A DNA stretch of 64,000 bases from Protula sp. h YS-2021 (Eukaryota; Annelida; Polychaeta; Sabellida; Serpulidae): NCBI GenBank assembly GCA_949752745.1, contig OX457026.1:28148116-28212115 (forward strand), given 5' to 3'. The position numbers and the translations under genes were made by a program. How positions within the stretch are numbered: the stretch's first letter is position 1; each line of letters opens with the position of its first letter. Positions 10,884 to 20,995 of the stretch are shown here, in pieces. The notes under the pieces were generated by a model, which was not told the DNA's origin, ran no database searches, and worked only from the letters and a program-made list of their open reading frames with translations.

Positions 10884-11318
10884 TATACTATATATAGCAA
10901 ATTAAATCATATTATGCATAATATTGCTATAAGCAATGAATTTTATTGTGTTTATCGTTATAAAAATAAAGCGAAACCTCAGGGCTTCATCGCCTTGTTT
11001 CTTCATAGGCTTAAAGACCTTTCGAAACTAACCTTAACTCCGTACATCAAAACAGTCTGATGTTTTCATACCGTTTCCTTTTAGCGAACTTTATTTTCGC
11101 CAAAGTTTATGTATTGATATGTACATACTGATACCTTTTAACATCCACGGACTTAATTACTTTTTCTAACTTTTCTTAACAGCAAAATTTCTAAAACGGT
11201 CTCATTTTCTATGTAACAAATTGTCCTACACGTCTTACATGTGAATAGTTCGAAACATTCGTACATTGTCTCTGTAGCGAACTTCCTTAGCGAACTTCAA
11301 TTTCATGCATTTTTAAAC
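10884..11318. other. Intron sequence, nothing recognised
   Basis: AT-rich DNA between the SINE and the DUF6729-like exon. No ORF or repeat identified. Confidence 0.4.
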
Positions 11319-11599
11319 CTTTTTAGTTGAGTCCATCTTCAAAATCCTGCCAAATGTAGATATGATCTTGGCCTTCAGGCTGTCGATTCGCTGCAGAATG
11401 TCCTGCTGATACACAGTCAGCAGCCACTTGTATGTAGGCCTGGAAGGACGTTGGGGAGGCTCACTTGCCTGCTCAGCCATATTCTGCGAAAATTTTCACA
11501 CTCTGTGTGCTGTTCCTGTAGCTGCTTGATCAGCCGAGTGGTGCTATTTCCGATGCCTCGCTCACGTGGTAATCGAACTACTCGCAGATCACATGTGCA
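11319..11599 (-). pseudogene. DUF6729-like locus 1, exon with CDLRVV and STFGRILKMDSTKK
   Basis: Acceptor CTTAAG at 11600-11605, donor AAAAAG then GTTTAA at 11318. The first half reads CDLRVVRLPRERGIGNST; a one-base shift near 11490 moves the frame to MAEQASEPPQRPSR...STFGRILKMDSTKK. Sequence expected in the family between these halves is missing, so a deletion plus frameshift is likely. Confidence 0.65.
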
Positions 11600-11710
11600 C
11601 TTAAGACAAAAGGAAATACCATTTGTTATATTATGAACAGTTGGTGTTTATGTGCCTAGAATAGTAAGACAGTCGGAGAAAACGGTAGAAAATCGGTAAT
11701 TTTTTTCAAC

Positions 11711-11960
11711 CCAGTGGGATAATTTTCCAAATCTCTTTCTTTGATCTAAGTAAAGCTGGGAAGATGCTTCTGTGACCAAGGTCAAGCTGACTCGCACGTC
11801 CCCAGCTCACAAATCGTTTGTGGCAATTCTGGCACTTTACTGTTTCCGTAACCATATTGTAGTACCGGTCAATATCGAGCGCCTGTCTTGCTCGTTTGTG
11901 AATACCGGTCTCTCTCAGCTCTGCCCCTTTGCATGCAGGCACTGTACGTGACAGGCGAAC
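11711..11960 (-). pseudogene. DUF6729-like locus 1, exon C
   Basis: Acceptor TTTTTCACAG ends at 11961. The translation begins VRLSRTVPACKG and contains LDIDRYYNMVTETVKC, a CxxC pair and QLDLGHRSIFPALL, all in family order. The 3' border near 11711 is uncertain because the best GT lies about 12 codons past the expected end. Confidence 0.65.
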
Positions 11961-12176
11961 CTGTGAAAAATATTCATGCCATGAACTTTCAGTACCAGTA
12001 AAATTATTTTTGTCAGCGCTTATCACTTAATATTTTGTTCCATTTATTGCTGAATGGTAAAACATAGTTGTGTAATGTAAAAGGAAGCAAGCAGACTCCA
12101 CATTTTTTGTTCCACAATAAAATAGATCAGATGATTCAGTCACTTTTAGGCATATTATTATTGATATTATAATTAC

Positions 12177-12372
12177 CCCCAACATCCTGTAGGGCATCCA
12201 CAGAAAAAGCGGATCTCTGAAAAAGCTCTCAGGTGTCGGTAGTTGGAAGCATACCAATGGCGATTGAGGGACACCTTCCGTCAACTTGCTTTCCCCTTTG
12301 ATTGACGGTGAACAATCCGCTTGTGATCCTTTTCGGGTATTGTGATGGGCCAAAATTGCGGCAGGCGAAGCT
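12177..12372 (-). pseudogene. DUF6729-like locus 1, exon B
   Basis: Acceptor CTTAG at 12373-12377 and donor GGGG then GTAATT at 12176. The translation ends with FFRDPLFLWMPYRMLG, which I recognise as the conserved start of the family domain. It leaves phase 0, matching the next exon. Confidence 0.65.
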
Positions 12373-12493
12373 CTAAGTAAGGTACAAGAATCATAAGGTT
12401 ATATCATAAAGTCTTTACATAAATAAATTCTTAACAGGCATCCTGTTTAATGTAGGCAAGTCCAATGATATCAAATTAAATGTTACGGATTAC

Positions 12494-12834
12494 CTGTTCT
12501 TGTGGCAAAAGTTGCATCAACCGTTGTTCGGAGGGTGGAAGGAGGGGAGGGGGGGGGGGGGGCGCTTGGCAGGCGACCTCGGATCCGAAGCTTTCACACT
12601 GTCACATTGCATGAGGCGGCGCAGTTTCCCGCTATATGTGCCTAGTTGCGACGCTCGGGTCTCCGTTGTAGAAGGCGCTGGAATATCACAGCTGGAGAGC
12701 GGCCTGTCGTGCACCTCTGAACTAGTTGCGGGCGAATCAGGGGGTCTAGAGACCGTGGATGGTTTGGTCTTTCTGGTCACTAGATTGGGTTTCACCTGTG
12801 CTGGACCACGGTATCGAGCTGCGATCTCTTTCGG
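12494..12834 (-). pseudogene. DUF6729-like locus 1, exon A (proline/serine-rich)
   Basis: On the minus strand a T-rich tract and CAG (12835-12837) precede the segment, and a clean donor (CAG then GTAATC) follows at 12493. The translation is rich in Pro, Ser and Thr and looks disordered. The C-rich homopolymer (G on the plus strand, about 12541-12563) lies inside it, and the frame needed to reach the donor changes there. A small homopolymer length error would explain the stop seen. Confidence 0.45.
12541..12563. repeat. G homopolymer tract inside exon A
   Basis: A run of about 14 consecutive G with flanking G-rich sequence. It marks a likely length-variable site that may explain the frame change in exon A. 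Confidence 0.8.
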
Positions 12835-12837
12835 CTG

Positions 12838-13110
12838 TTGGTAAAAAAATGTAATTTAGATTTATAAATCAATTCTTGCCAGTATGCGATCCCCTACAAT
12901 GTGAAGTCTGCAAGGGATGACAGCAGCCCCCCTCCTGTGCAACAAAGAAAAAATGATAACACCCAACCCCAACAAAGATCACAACCAAATTTTAACACCT
13001 CAACCACTCCCTTGTGAAAAAAAATCAGAAAATAAACTATACTAATCATGTTACATCGCATTCATGTAACATCGCTATCTAATTTCACAAAGCAGTCTTA
13101 TCAATTTCAC
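12838..13110. other. Upstream intron or intergenic DNA
   Basis: No further upstream exon of the DUF6729-like gene is recognisable before the SINE at 13111. Confidence 0.35.
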
Positions 13111-13336
13111 TTGATTGTATAGCTCAGTTGGTAGAGCGCTGGTGTTCAGATCTAGGGTGTATAGCCGGTGGGGGTCCGAATCCTACTCGTGCCCATTAGC
13201 TGTGCACTGAATTATGATTCCCCTGAGGATTCAAACTAGAATGGCCCATTTCAGTATAATGTGGCAGGGGAGTCCTGATATAGCGCTCAGATCGCTGAAA
13301 GGGACTTAAAACACCAATAAACCAACCAACCAAGCA
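13111..13336 (+). mobile_element. tRNA-derived SINE of a second family
   Basis: The head contains TAGCTCAGTTGGTAGAGCG (box A) and GGTCCGAATCC (box B), like a tRNA gene, but no acceptor stem closes. The central block 'ccatttcagtataatgtggc' is shared with the other SINE family here although the heads differ. The tail is 'aataaaccaaccaacc'. Confidence 0.8.
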
Positions 13337-13799
13337 ACCGAATCGATTGCAAAACTTACTCAATGACTTACGGCAACACTTCTTGGTTCATTTGTCATGC
13401 GCTATTCATGACTTATATAATCTACTTATGTCTCATGCCTTGACGGTGGTGCCATACTCCGTTTAGAGTAAACAGCTGAGGCTAAGGTAAATGCAGTTTT
13501 TCCAACGGGGAAAAAAGGCAGATGAGAGCGATATAAAAACACAGATTAAAAATCGATCTCATTTGGGAACATTCAAGTTTATTTGCGTATATAAATAAGC
13601 TTAATTAGCGTTTGGGACTGCGGTTCTTGAGAGCAATTAACAGAGCGGATTTAGCAGGAAATAAACTTTATTTTATGACTACAAAACACCAAAGAACTCC
13701 AGATCAGACTGGTAGGTGTAGTGTAGTACACATGCATGATAAAAAAAGAACAGAAAAAAAACACTTGAACATCAATGTGAAACGAAGGCTCTTGCATGG

Positions 13800-14385
13800 T
13801 AGCCAAGGGTAACCGCATATGCTTTGCGCATGTGCTGCCTATACGCTGGTAAGCGTTGTATTTCCAGTCCCCCTGGGCCTTAATAACTTCAGTGGGTAGG
13901 CCACAGGAGAGAGCAAAGCTACAGCCACCCCTGCGTAGGCCATGCCCCGAATACTGTTTTGGGTTGAAACCCGATTTTTCTAGGGTAATTGCTAACATGT
14001 AGTCAAAAGCGCTGTGGGTAAGTGGAACGGTCTGTTCATCAGACCGGTACGAGAACAAAGGGGCTGCTTGAGGCTGGTTCGAGGTTATTAGGGATTTCAA
14101 AAAGTGTCCTGATGGGACAAAGAAAACATCCCTCAGTGATCGGTAAGGGTAGCACAATTTCTTGGGAAAATGTCTGAATGACTTTAGAATGCTTAATTTT
14201 CAAATTAGCCGTTTTCCCGTCGAAAGAAAAATCGCGACGGCATATATCCCTTCTGCAATAATGGGATGTGCCTTTTATAGGCAGGAGAGTAGACTTTCGT
14301 GCAATGTGAAAAAAACCTGCTGGGCATGCGTCCGAAAAACACAATTGAAAACCGTCACAAAGGTCATGTTGCTTGTGCATCGCAG
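13800..14385 (-). pseudogene. Second tyrosine recombinase relic
   Basis: The minus strand from 14380 reads ARKSTLLPIKG, then CRRDFSF, LKIKHSKVIQTF and LPLPI. A frameshift near 14130-14150 follows. The next frame gives PSGHFLKSLI, the catalytic block YSGHGLRRGGCSFALSCGL and then IKAQGDWKYNAYQRI. HxLRR and the DWKxxAYxR stretch are the C-terminal catalytic signature of tyrosine recombinases. The nucleophile position (family pattern AYQRY or similar) reads AYQRI, so the active tyrosine may be lost. It belongs to a different subgroup from the copy at 2.2-3.1 kb because the residues around the motifs differ. The N-terminal half is missing. Confidence 0.7.
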
Positions 14386-14699
14386 CTAAAATTTTTATGG
14401 TGTCAGACCACAGTTACTTCCGCGTTCATAGACCAAAATACGGAAGAACTTACGCACAAATAGTGCCCTACTTTGACAAGTCATTTATAAACTATTAAAA
14501 GAGCATTTGGCAATATAAGAACACTTTTAAAAACTGCGATAAATACTTTTAGTAACACCTAAAATGGTGGCTGTGGAGCTCCAAACAATTTGTTGAGAAA
14601 ACGTCAAAATATTGCTAGGGTGATTCGGCTCCGTGGAGTTCCGAGCGGGGTTGTATTCTAAATATAACATAAAATCCAATCGGTCAACCCCCATTTACT
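14386..14699. other. No gene seen
   Basis: Short AT-rich spacer between the recombinase relic and a SINE. No motif recognised. Confidence 0.4.
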
Positions 14700-14945
14700 A
14701 GGCTTTCGACCAGCCTCGGTGGCCTAGTGGTTAGAGTATCCGCCTCAAGACTGGAAGATCGTGGGTTCAAACCCTGGTCGGGTCATCCCTAAGACTCTTA
14801 AAATTGGGACTCCTCCTTGCACTCCACATGTAAGGGTAAGAAGGAGAGCTGGAATGCCCCATTTCAGTGTAATGTTACAGGGGGATCCCGATATGACCAT
14901 AGCAGTTGAAAGGGATCTAAAGAACAATACAATACAATACAATAC
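14700..14945 (+). mobile_element. tRNA-derived SINE with 14-bp internal deletion
   Basis: Same family as 10631-10883 (TGGCCTAGTGG, GGGTTCAAACCC, CAATA tail). It lacks the 'taccctgtgagg' stretch that the other two full copies contain, which marks a subfamily or a private deletion. Confidence 0.8.
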
Positions 14946-15945
14946 GCATTTATTTTAATGTTTTTTGAGTTCCTGTTAGACTGAATTACAAAATGTACTA
15001 GGGATTTTAGGCCCATCACTGTTGTGCAAGCGGCGATAAGGAATGTTCTAATTTAAGCATATGGGAAATTAATTGTCCTCTGAGGCCTGATTTGCACGAA
15101 ATCCAAAGACGGGGGGTAGACACCTTTTTCGTCTCGTTGTTTCTTTATTTTTTAATGGATTATAATTGTAATTGGTGGGTATGTGGGGTACATAAGTAGG
15201 TACCACAAACATGGTAATTTTTTGGTTATCAGTATTATTATTAAATTTATGAACATTTTTGCCAAATTAAACTTTTTTCTGGGCAACTGCAATGTTGAGT
15301 TTGTGCTATAAACTCACGCGCGGTAATACGGGTATTCCCTTAAAATGTTTGCTCAAAGGAGAAATGTTGTCTATTGTGATTGGCTAAATTAATTCCGAAT
15401 AGGAATGGCCAAAACACTTTCGCAAATACATTTGCTTGCATGTCTCTTTCATCCCACAGTACTCACCTGAAAAGATCTAAGACGGCAGCTTTAATCTAAC
15501 AGGCATGTCGGATGCTCACCATGCCCTTGACAAACTACCAATCTCCAAACATTGCATTCGCGACTGATTGATTGCATGAGTTTCCTTTGATAAATGTTCC
15601 TTTGTAGAACACGGTTTGTTATGGCATAAATGACATGTCATAAGCCGCCTCAGGAAACTCTTTGAAGTGTACTATGAAGCTCAGCCGGTAAACGCTGATG
15701 TTTTTCCACTGTCCGCTTTGTGGGCACTTGTAATTTATCCTGCATATCCGCTTTTTGTTTGACTGTTTAGCCATATCCTGCAGGCAGTGTTCATAACAGC
15801 AGTTTGTTCATAACTTGTTTAACGATAAGCGTCAAAGAAATTCTCCATTTTTACGGACGCGGTTAAAATAAATTACAATACATACTAAATAATGCACAGT
15901 ACAAGGAAAAAGTTCAAAGAAAGTAATAACATGACTTGATTTTGT
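14946..15945. other. Intergenic, no gene seen
   Basis: About 1 kb of AT-rich DNA without a supportable exon or repeat. Confidence 0.4.
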
Positions 15946-15965
15946 TTAAGAATGGTCAAGCTTAC

Positions 15966-17340
15966 CTGTCTTGTAATCCTCAAGACCCTGTTTAGCTCTT
16001 GCATAGTCACGAACAGAGTTTCCTCGTGTAATTAGACGTTTCTTTTGCGTGGATGCGTTTTTTGCATACTTTTTCTGGTATTCTAATTCGTTATCTATGC
16101 TTAATAGGCTTGATCGTGTTCGCCAGTATAATTCAAAACCGATCGCCTCACATTTTGATTGACCTTGGCTGTTGTTTAGGCGATGGATTGTGGCTGATAC
16201 ACGACCTGAAACGTTCCGAGAGTAATTGACATCCTTTGGAAGGGAAACCCATAAAGATCGATTGGCCGCTTCACATTTCTGTGTGTTTGTATTTGACTTC
16301 ATGGTCTCCTGGGCATCTATGCTCAACTCTCGCCGTCAGTTTATTTGCTGCTACAAACAAAGAGCTGTTCTACGAGTTGCTTCTAACACCTCCACTGCAT
16401 ACAATTGCCCGATACCGACACTTTGAACAGTCCCCTGATTAACAAAGGAGAGTTGCCTCGAGCACACGAGAGAGCTCGTTGCAAAGCAAGTTTCCCTTAG
16501 TGTTTCTTCATGAACTCTTTCACAATCATACTGCACCTCGATTCCACATCCTGACTCAGAACAGTTTGTGCACGCTTCTTTTGCTCGCACCTATTGCATC
16601 CTGGAAACATTCCAGAGCTAAATTCCGCTTCTGCTGCAACTGGTCCCGTATTTGACGCAACCGTTCATATATTATCAGCAAGAAAAGTTATTTCGCTCTT
16701 TCTTTGCTGTATAAAGAATAAAATATTATAATTTGATGCTTTGTTTGTTGGGACACGACCTTCTTCATCTGGTTTTTTAACTGGATTGTTCATAGATTGA
16801 CAGCCAGTCGCACAAGCGTAATATATAGTTTTAGGTGGGGTCAGACCCACAAGAAGACCAAATCTGTCCAAGGCATCCATTTGAATCTCTATTTGCAGCA
16901 CATCCGCGGGGTGGAAATTTCTCAAGGCCTCAACTCGTGTAAGCGCAAGTAGCTCTTGCGAAAGACAATTTTGTAGCAGTTCCAAAAGTAAAGGAAAAGG
17001 CCTTATTGTTAAACATATGTATAGTATTTAGAAAATTACCAAGTAAGTAAATCTTAAGTGTAAAATGATATTGTGGGCTATCTTACGTGTTCATAGCAAA
17101 TGTCATATTCCAACGCAACCCTGAAGTGTATAAAGACAAATTCGAGCACTGACCCTGCTAAGTTGTAGTCCACTTCTACCTATAAACAATTTTATCAAGA
17201 GCTGATCCAAAAGTGAATAAACATTACATTATGTAAAGTTCACATATTGACGCACATATAACGCGGTAACTTACCTTCCCTTGCTGCACTTTTTCTTTGT
17301 TTATCCTTCTCACACTGCTTTCTGCTTGTGGGGCATGGTG
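15966..17340 (-). other. Possible spliced gene of unknown function
   Basis: Several minus-strand open segments have plausible splice borders. 17340-17279 ends at GGGAAG then GTAAGT. 17170-17087 reads EEVDYNLAGSVLEFVFIHF between TTTATAGGTAG and CAC/GTAAGA. About 17003-16665 is open and encodes LLQNCLSQELLALTRVEA and GLLVGLTPPKTIYYACA. A segment near 16660-16570 reads ERLRQIRDQLQQKRNLALEC, coiled-coil-like. 16326-15967 ends at AAGACAG then GTAAGC. I do not recognise any domain, and the phases between segments are not all compatible. It may be a decayed element or an unknown gene. Transcript data would decide. Confidence 0.25.
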
Positions 17341-17344
17341 TGCT

Positions 17345-18535
17345 AAACATTACAACCAATAGTATTAAAGAGAAATGCATTCCTGGAAGTGTAATGTGAA
17401 GATCAGAAGTCATTTATTTTTAATACTTCTCTTTCAAGATAAAAATTATATTGTTCCTTTTAATATCCTTTAACATAAATTCAACAATACATTTAACAAG
17501 AGATTTTATTTTGTTCATGATAAATTAGATTTCCTAATTAACTGATATTATGTGTATAAAAGAAAATGGATGAATACTGTACAATAATTACCAGTTCTGA
17601 ACGTTTGTTCTCAGTTGCCAGTTCTCAACGTTCGCATGTCTTCAACGTGAAACATTTTATTTCAATTAACTTTTCAATAACAATGGATCAACTGTTTCCT
17701 TAAATATTCCTAACATGTTTAAATACAACTGCAGGTCTTTATAACCGACATTTGTATGACGTATGAATCTGAAATAATCTAGAAAACAGTTAGTAACAGC
17801 ATTAAGAATGCACTGAACCGATACAATCTTCACTGAACCGAAACAATCTGCATGATAATAATTCTTTATGTTTTATATGAAAATAGCTAACCTGAGTGTT
17901 AAAACATCTGTTGTAGGTTTTACATTTATTTCTTAACAAAAAATTATTTTATTACATAACACTTACATCCAAACAGAAATGTCTAAGGTAACAGACTTAT
18001 GTGTAACTATAAAACTGCTTAAAAATTATCATGATTAACCTGTGAAAATTTGCAAAAATCGATATTCTAGTGTTTTGTTTCAAATAAACTTGTCCTACTA
18101 CATACTCCTTTAAGTTTTTATGATTTACAGGAAGAATTTTAAATAGCTTTAAAATCGATACAGAAAAAAGGGGCTTATATGTGCACATATGAATTTCTAG
18201 CATTTGAAAAGCTGTAAGTTCTGTAAAAAAGGATTATAACATGAAGATGTGGCTGTTTTCCCAAGATGTTTCCCAAGATTTCACATCTGACCTTATTTCA
18301 TCATTTTTGTTAAGGAAATATCTCTCTCTTGCTTCAAGACGTTTGACCGCGTGTTTTAGCGTGGTGAGTTATTTCAGAGCACTCTCAATGAAGCTAGACT
18401 TTTGGCTTATAACTTAAATATGGCGCCGGATGGATTCGACCGACTCGACGCTTTCATCGATATGAGTTTTTGTGAGATATCAGACTGTGATGCCATTTTA
18501 TCCAGAGAAAGCTTTAAAATATAAGTTATACTTTG
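17345..18535. other. AT-rich intergenic DNA
   Basis: No exon, repeat array or mobile-element signature that I can support. Confidence 0.45.
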
Positions 18536-18539
18536 TATT

Positions 18540-20561
18540 TACTATACAGTACAGTCAATTATCGCAAAGTTACAGAGGCTGTTTATCGTGTAACCGGTCT
18601 CCCAACAGGAGCAGTGATAGTACTATGGGGTAGAGCTCTAGCAGTGTGATGGTAATTCTCTTTGTGAGACCAGGAATAAGCACACCACTGGTTGTCGAGG
18701 ACCACTCCAAATTCTGTAGATTTTGCCACATCTGTGTATAGTCCTTATGTCTCGGAACTGATGAATGACTGATATTCCATTGAACTGTTTAGAAAACCAC
18801 ACTCATACTCTCAAATCTTTCCTTGCCTCCTCTGTGATGCGTAGGAAATGATGACTGTTTGGTTAGCCCAATAACCAAGCGGTAGAAACGTGTAGAAAGG
18901 CCCGGCCTGCTTTTATCACACGGCAGCAAAAGTTGAGGAAACCAAGCGCTGAGTGTAGTTCGCGTAGTCTTGCTTTTCTCTTTCGAGTCAAGGCGGAGAT
19001 GAGATCCCTTCTCTTTTGCAGCTTTTCATCTGGGAGGCTCGCAATCATTAATAACGTGCCAATTTCGATACCATGGAGAGTAACCGTTGTGCTGGGTAGA
19101 ACGTTTTTTCGGTATTGATTGGAATGTTAAACTTGTCGTACAAATGACAAAAATGTGTGTAAAACTTCGAAACATTTCAGAGTTGCAGGTAGGGAACAGA
19201 AAATGAAGTTATCCACGATGTAGGAAATTAACGTTATATTGAATTTTTTTTTTTTGCAGTATCCAGTCCCCTTTGTGACGCCTTTATCGAAGTAGTAGGT
19301 ACTTGTTGTCCCATTTGAAACCGAGAAGGCGATAAGTATTTGAGATGTAACGGTAAAATGCGGAAATCACTCTGTATGTCGGTCTTTGCCATAAGACAAC
19401 CGCGTCCGTTGCTCACGATCAGCTCATTGCGTCGTCCAATGACTGATAAGATACGACGCACATTTGTTTGGGGATTTGCGCGTTCACGCCTTTTTACCTT
19501 TTTAAAAACTCCAATCGTGAATTGATCGAAACTTGATTGGTTCTTCAAGTCCGATTGGCGAAACGTGAAAAACTTTAAAGGTTGGTTCTTCAAAAGAACC
19601 TTAATCGTGCTCCTTAATCGTAGCTGTTGTTGCAGTTTTACGTTTCACCGGTCCATGATTTCATTCTGCAGATTGGTGGTTTGCAGTCTGTGTTCGGATG
19701 GTAACGTCTTCATAGTGCCGCATAAACCATTGAGTAAGACTCATTATAAGGATGTTTTACATGTGGCGTATCCCTGTAATAATATGTCCAACAGTGCGAG
19801 GTTTATAGCGCAAAGTTTACTTTGAGACACTTTTGCTGGTGTTACCTGGCCTTTTTGGCGATGGTCTTTGTTGGTTGGTGTATAGTTTCCGGGGATGGGA
19901 GCTGTTGCAATTTGGGCACATGTGGCTGGGGCGGCAGTTTGGGAGACATAAAGATTGAAAAGGGCTCCTTTGTATTGATTAATGAGGGGCTTGTCCCAGG
20001 TAATCGGCGTTGTCACTCTTGCTCGTCGGAATGTTTCGTCATACGCCCGTCCGCCCGTACGTGTGGGTTTAGCGGCCATGCTCCTCACAAAAGCGATGTA
20101 AGTGAAGAGCGGTGTCGTCTCCATTGTGCCTCGAGGCATACGGCTGCAAAACTATGCATGGCATTCGTCCATTGATCCATGTTGGCAATGACTTTCTTCT
20201 GGGACTTCTGGAGTCCCGGCTCCTCGTCTGTCATGTTTCGTTTTTAATCAGGGAATAGCAGTGACATCAGCTCGATATAGCTACTGTTTTTTAGTTTTCT
20301 TTTAGCGTACTGGACACATTAGCTGAAAAGGGGAGGTCGAACATGGCAGCGTTTACATCCGAGGAGGGCACTGTCCGTAATCCTGCCATTTGGAGCAGAG
20401 GTGTCCGTCGCCGAGCAGCTGTCGGGAAGGGTCCATTAGAAGTGACGTTGCATTCTAGATCGGCATCTCAACTTCGTGGGTGCGCGGATGGTTGGCGAAG
20501 AACGAAGCTAGCTGTCTGGAAACCGTTTTAGCTATTTCCTCTGTTAGCTCCTCTTTTGTCA
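18540..20561 (-). pseudogene. DIRS-like retrotransposon relic (Gag-like region, RT, RNase H)
   Basis: The minus strand from 20561 starts MTKEELTEEIAKTVSRQL, likely the Gag-like ORF1. After a frameshift come LFTYIAFVRSMAAK and GGRAYDETFRRARV. The RT region has CLMAKTDIQSDFRILPL (about 19360), then LLGFKWDNKY, PSTTVTLHGIEIGTLL and LRELHSALGFLNFCCRV/GRAFLH (19120-18880). A degenerate RNase H follows (HHFLRITEEARKDL, ITLLELYPIVLSLLLL). The order and the RELHSALG...GRAF block are typical of DIRS-type elements, which integrate with a tyrosine recombinase instead of an integrase. Several frameshifts and stops interrupt it. No recombinase or split repeats were found next to it. Confidence 0.6.
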
Positions 20562-20995
20562 TTTATGTACCTCCTGATTCCGGTATTTGAGTCTCGGATC
20601 CCTTTGCGCCTTATTTCTTTGCCCCTCTTTGACATCTTGTTTCGGGGATGTTTTCCTGGCGTGATGAAATGTGAGTCCGCCGTTGTAACCAAGAACAATG
20701 TGAATTACACATAATTAAGCAATATTTCAATACATAAGTTTCTATAGTCACTTTTCGTCGTAAACACTGTTCAGTCGAAGAACATTTGTAACGAAATGTA
20801 AACAACTATCGCCACAGAGAGTGCCGTAGCAAAGAAGTAATGTCGCTAAAATTGGCACAAAAACAGTATGTAATTCATAATTAATTACTTTCCACTGATT
20901 TTGAAAGAAATGTTTATTGTCAAACAAAATCTACATACGGAACTGCACAGAATATAGCAATATATGAACAAGTACGAGACAACTGTCGGTTATTA

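Larger units (their letters stand above)
3200..12834 (-). pseudogene. DUF6729-like multi-exon gene, broken, with nested transposons in its largest intron
   Basis: At least six minus-strand exons read in family order: a proline-rich region (12834-12494), LFLWMPYRM type (12372-12177), LDIDRYYNMVTE/QLDLGHRS (11960-11711), CDLRVVRL...GNST then KMDSTKK (11599-11319), VTKKLAG...YVDRDYG...LEIWHFMRR (4226-3500) and GELIGMEYLY (3416-3200). Splice borders fit: 12177/11960 joins phase 0 and 11319/4226 joins KK to VTKK. From memory these motifs match a conserved eukaryotic domain of unknown function (DUF6729). The YVDRD and IWHFMRR motifs suggest a transposase-like origin, but that is inference. Damage includes a frameshift with probable deletion near 11500, an in-frame TAG near 3747, a frameshift near 3690, and loss of the GSTSLESFH-type block that is still present in the second copy at 33.2 kb. 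The intron between 11319 and 4226 holds piggyBac, two LINE insertions and SINEs. Confidence 0.7.

Noticed and set aside
13111..13190. Functional tRNA gene
   Set aside because: Box A and B are present but the acceptor and anticodon stems do not close, and a SINE body follows.
13651..14157. Bacterial phage integrase (XerD-like) from contamination
   Set aside because: Surrounded by mollusc-type SINEs and frameshifted. Tyrosine recombinases of eukaryotic mobile elements explain it.
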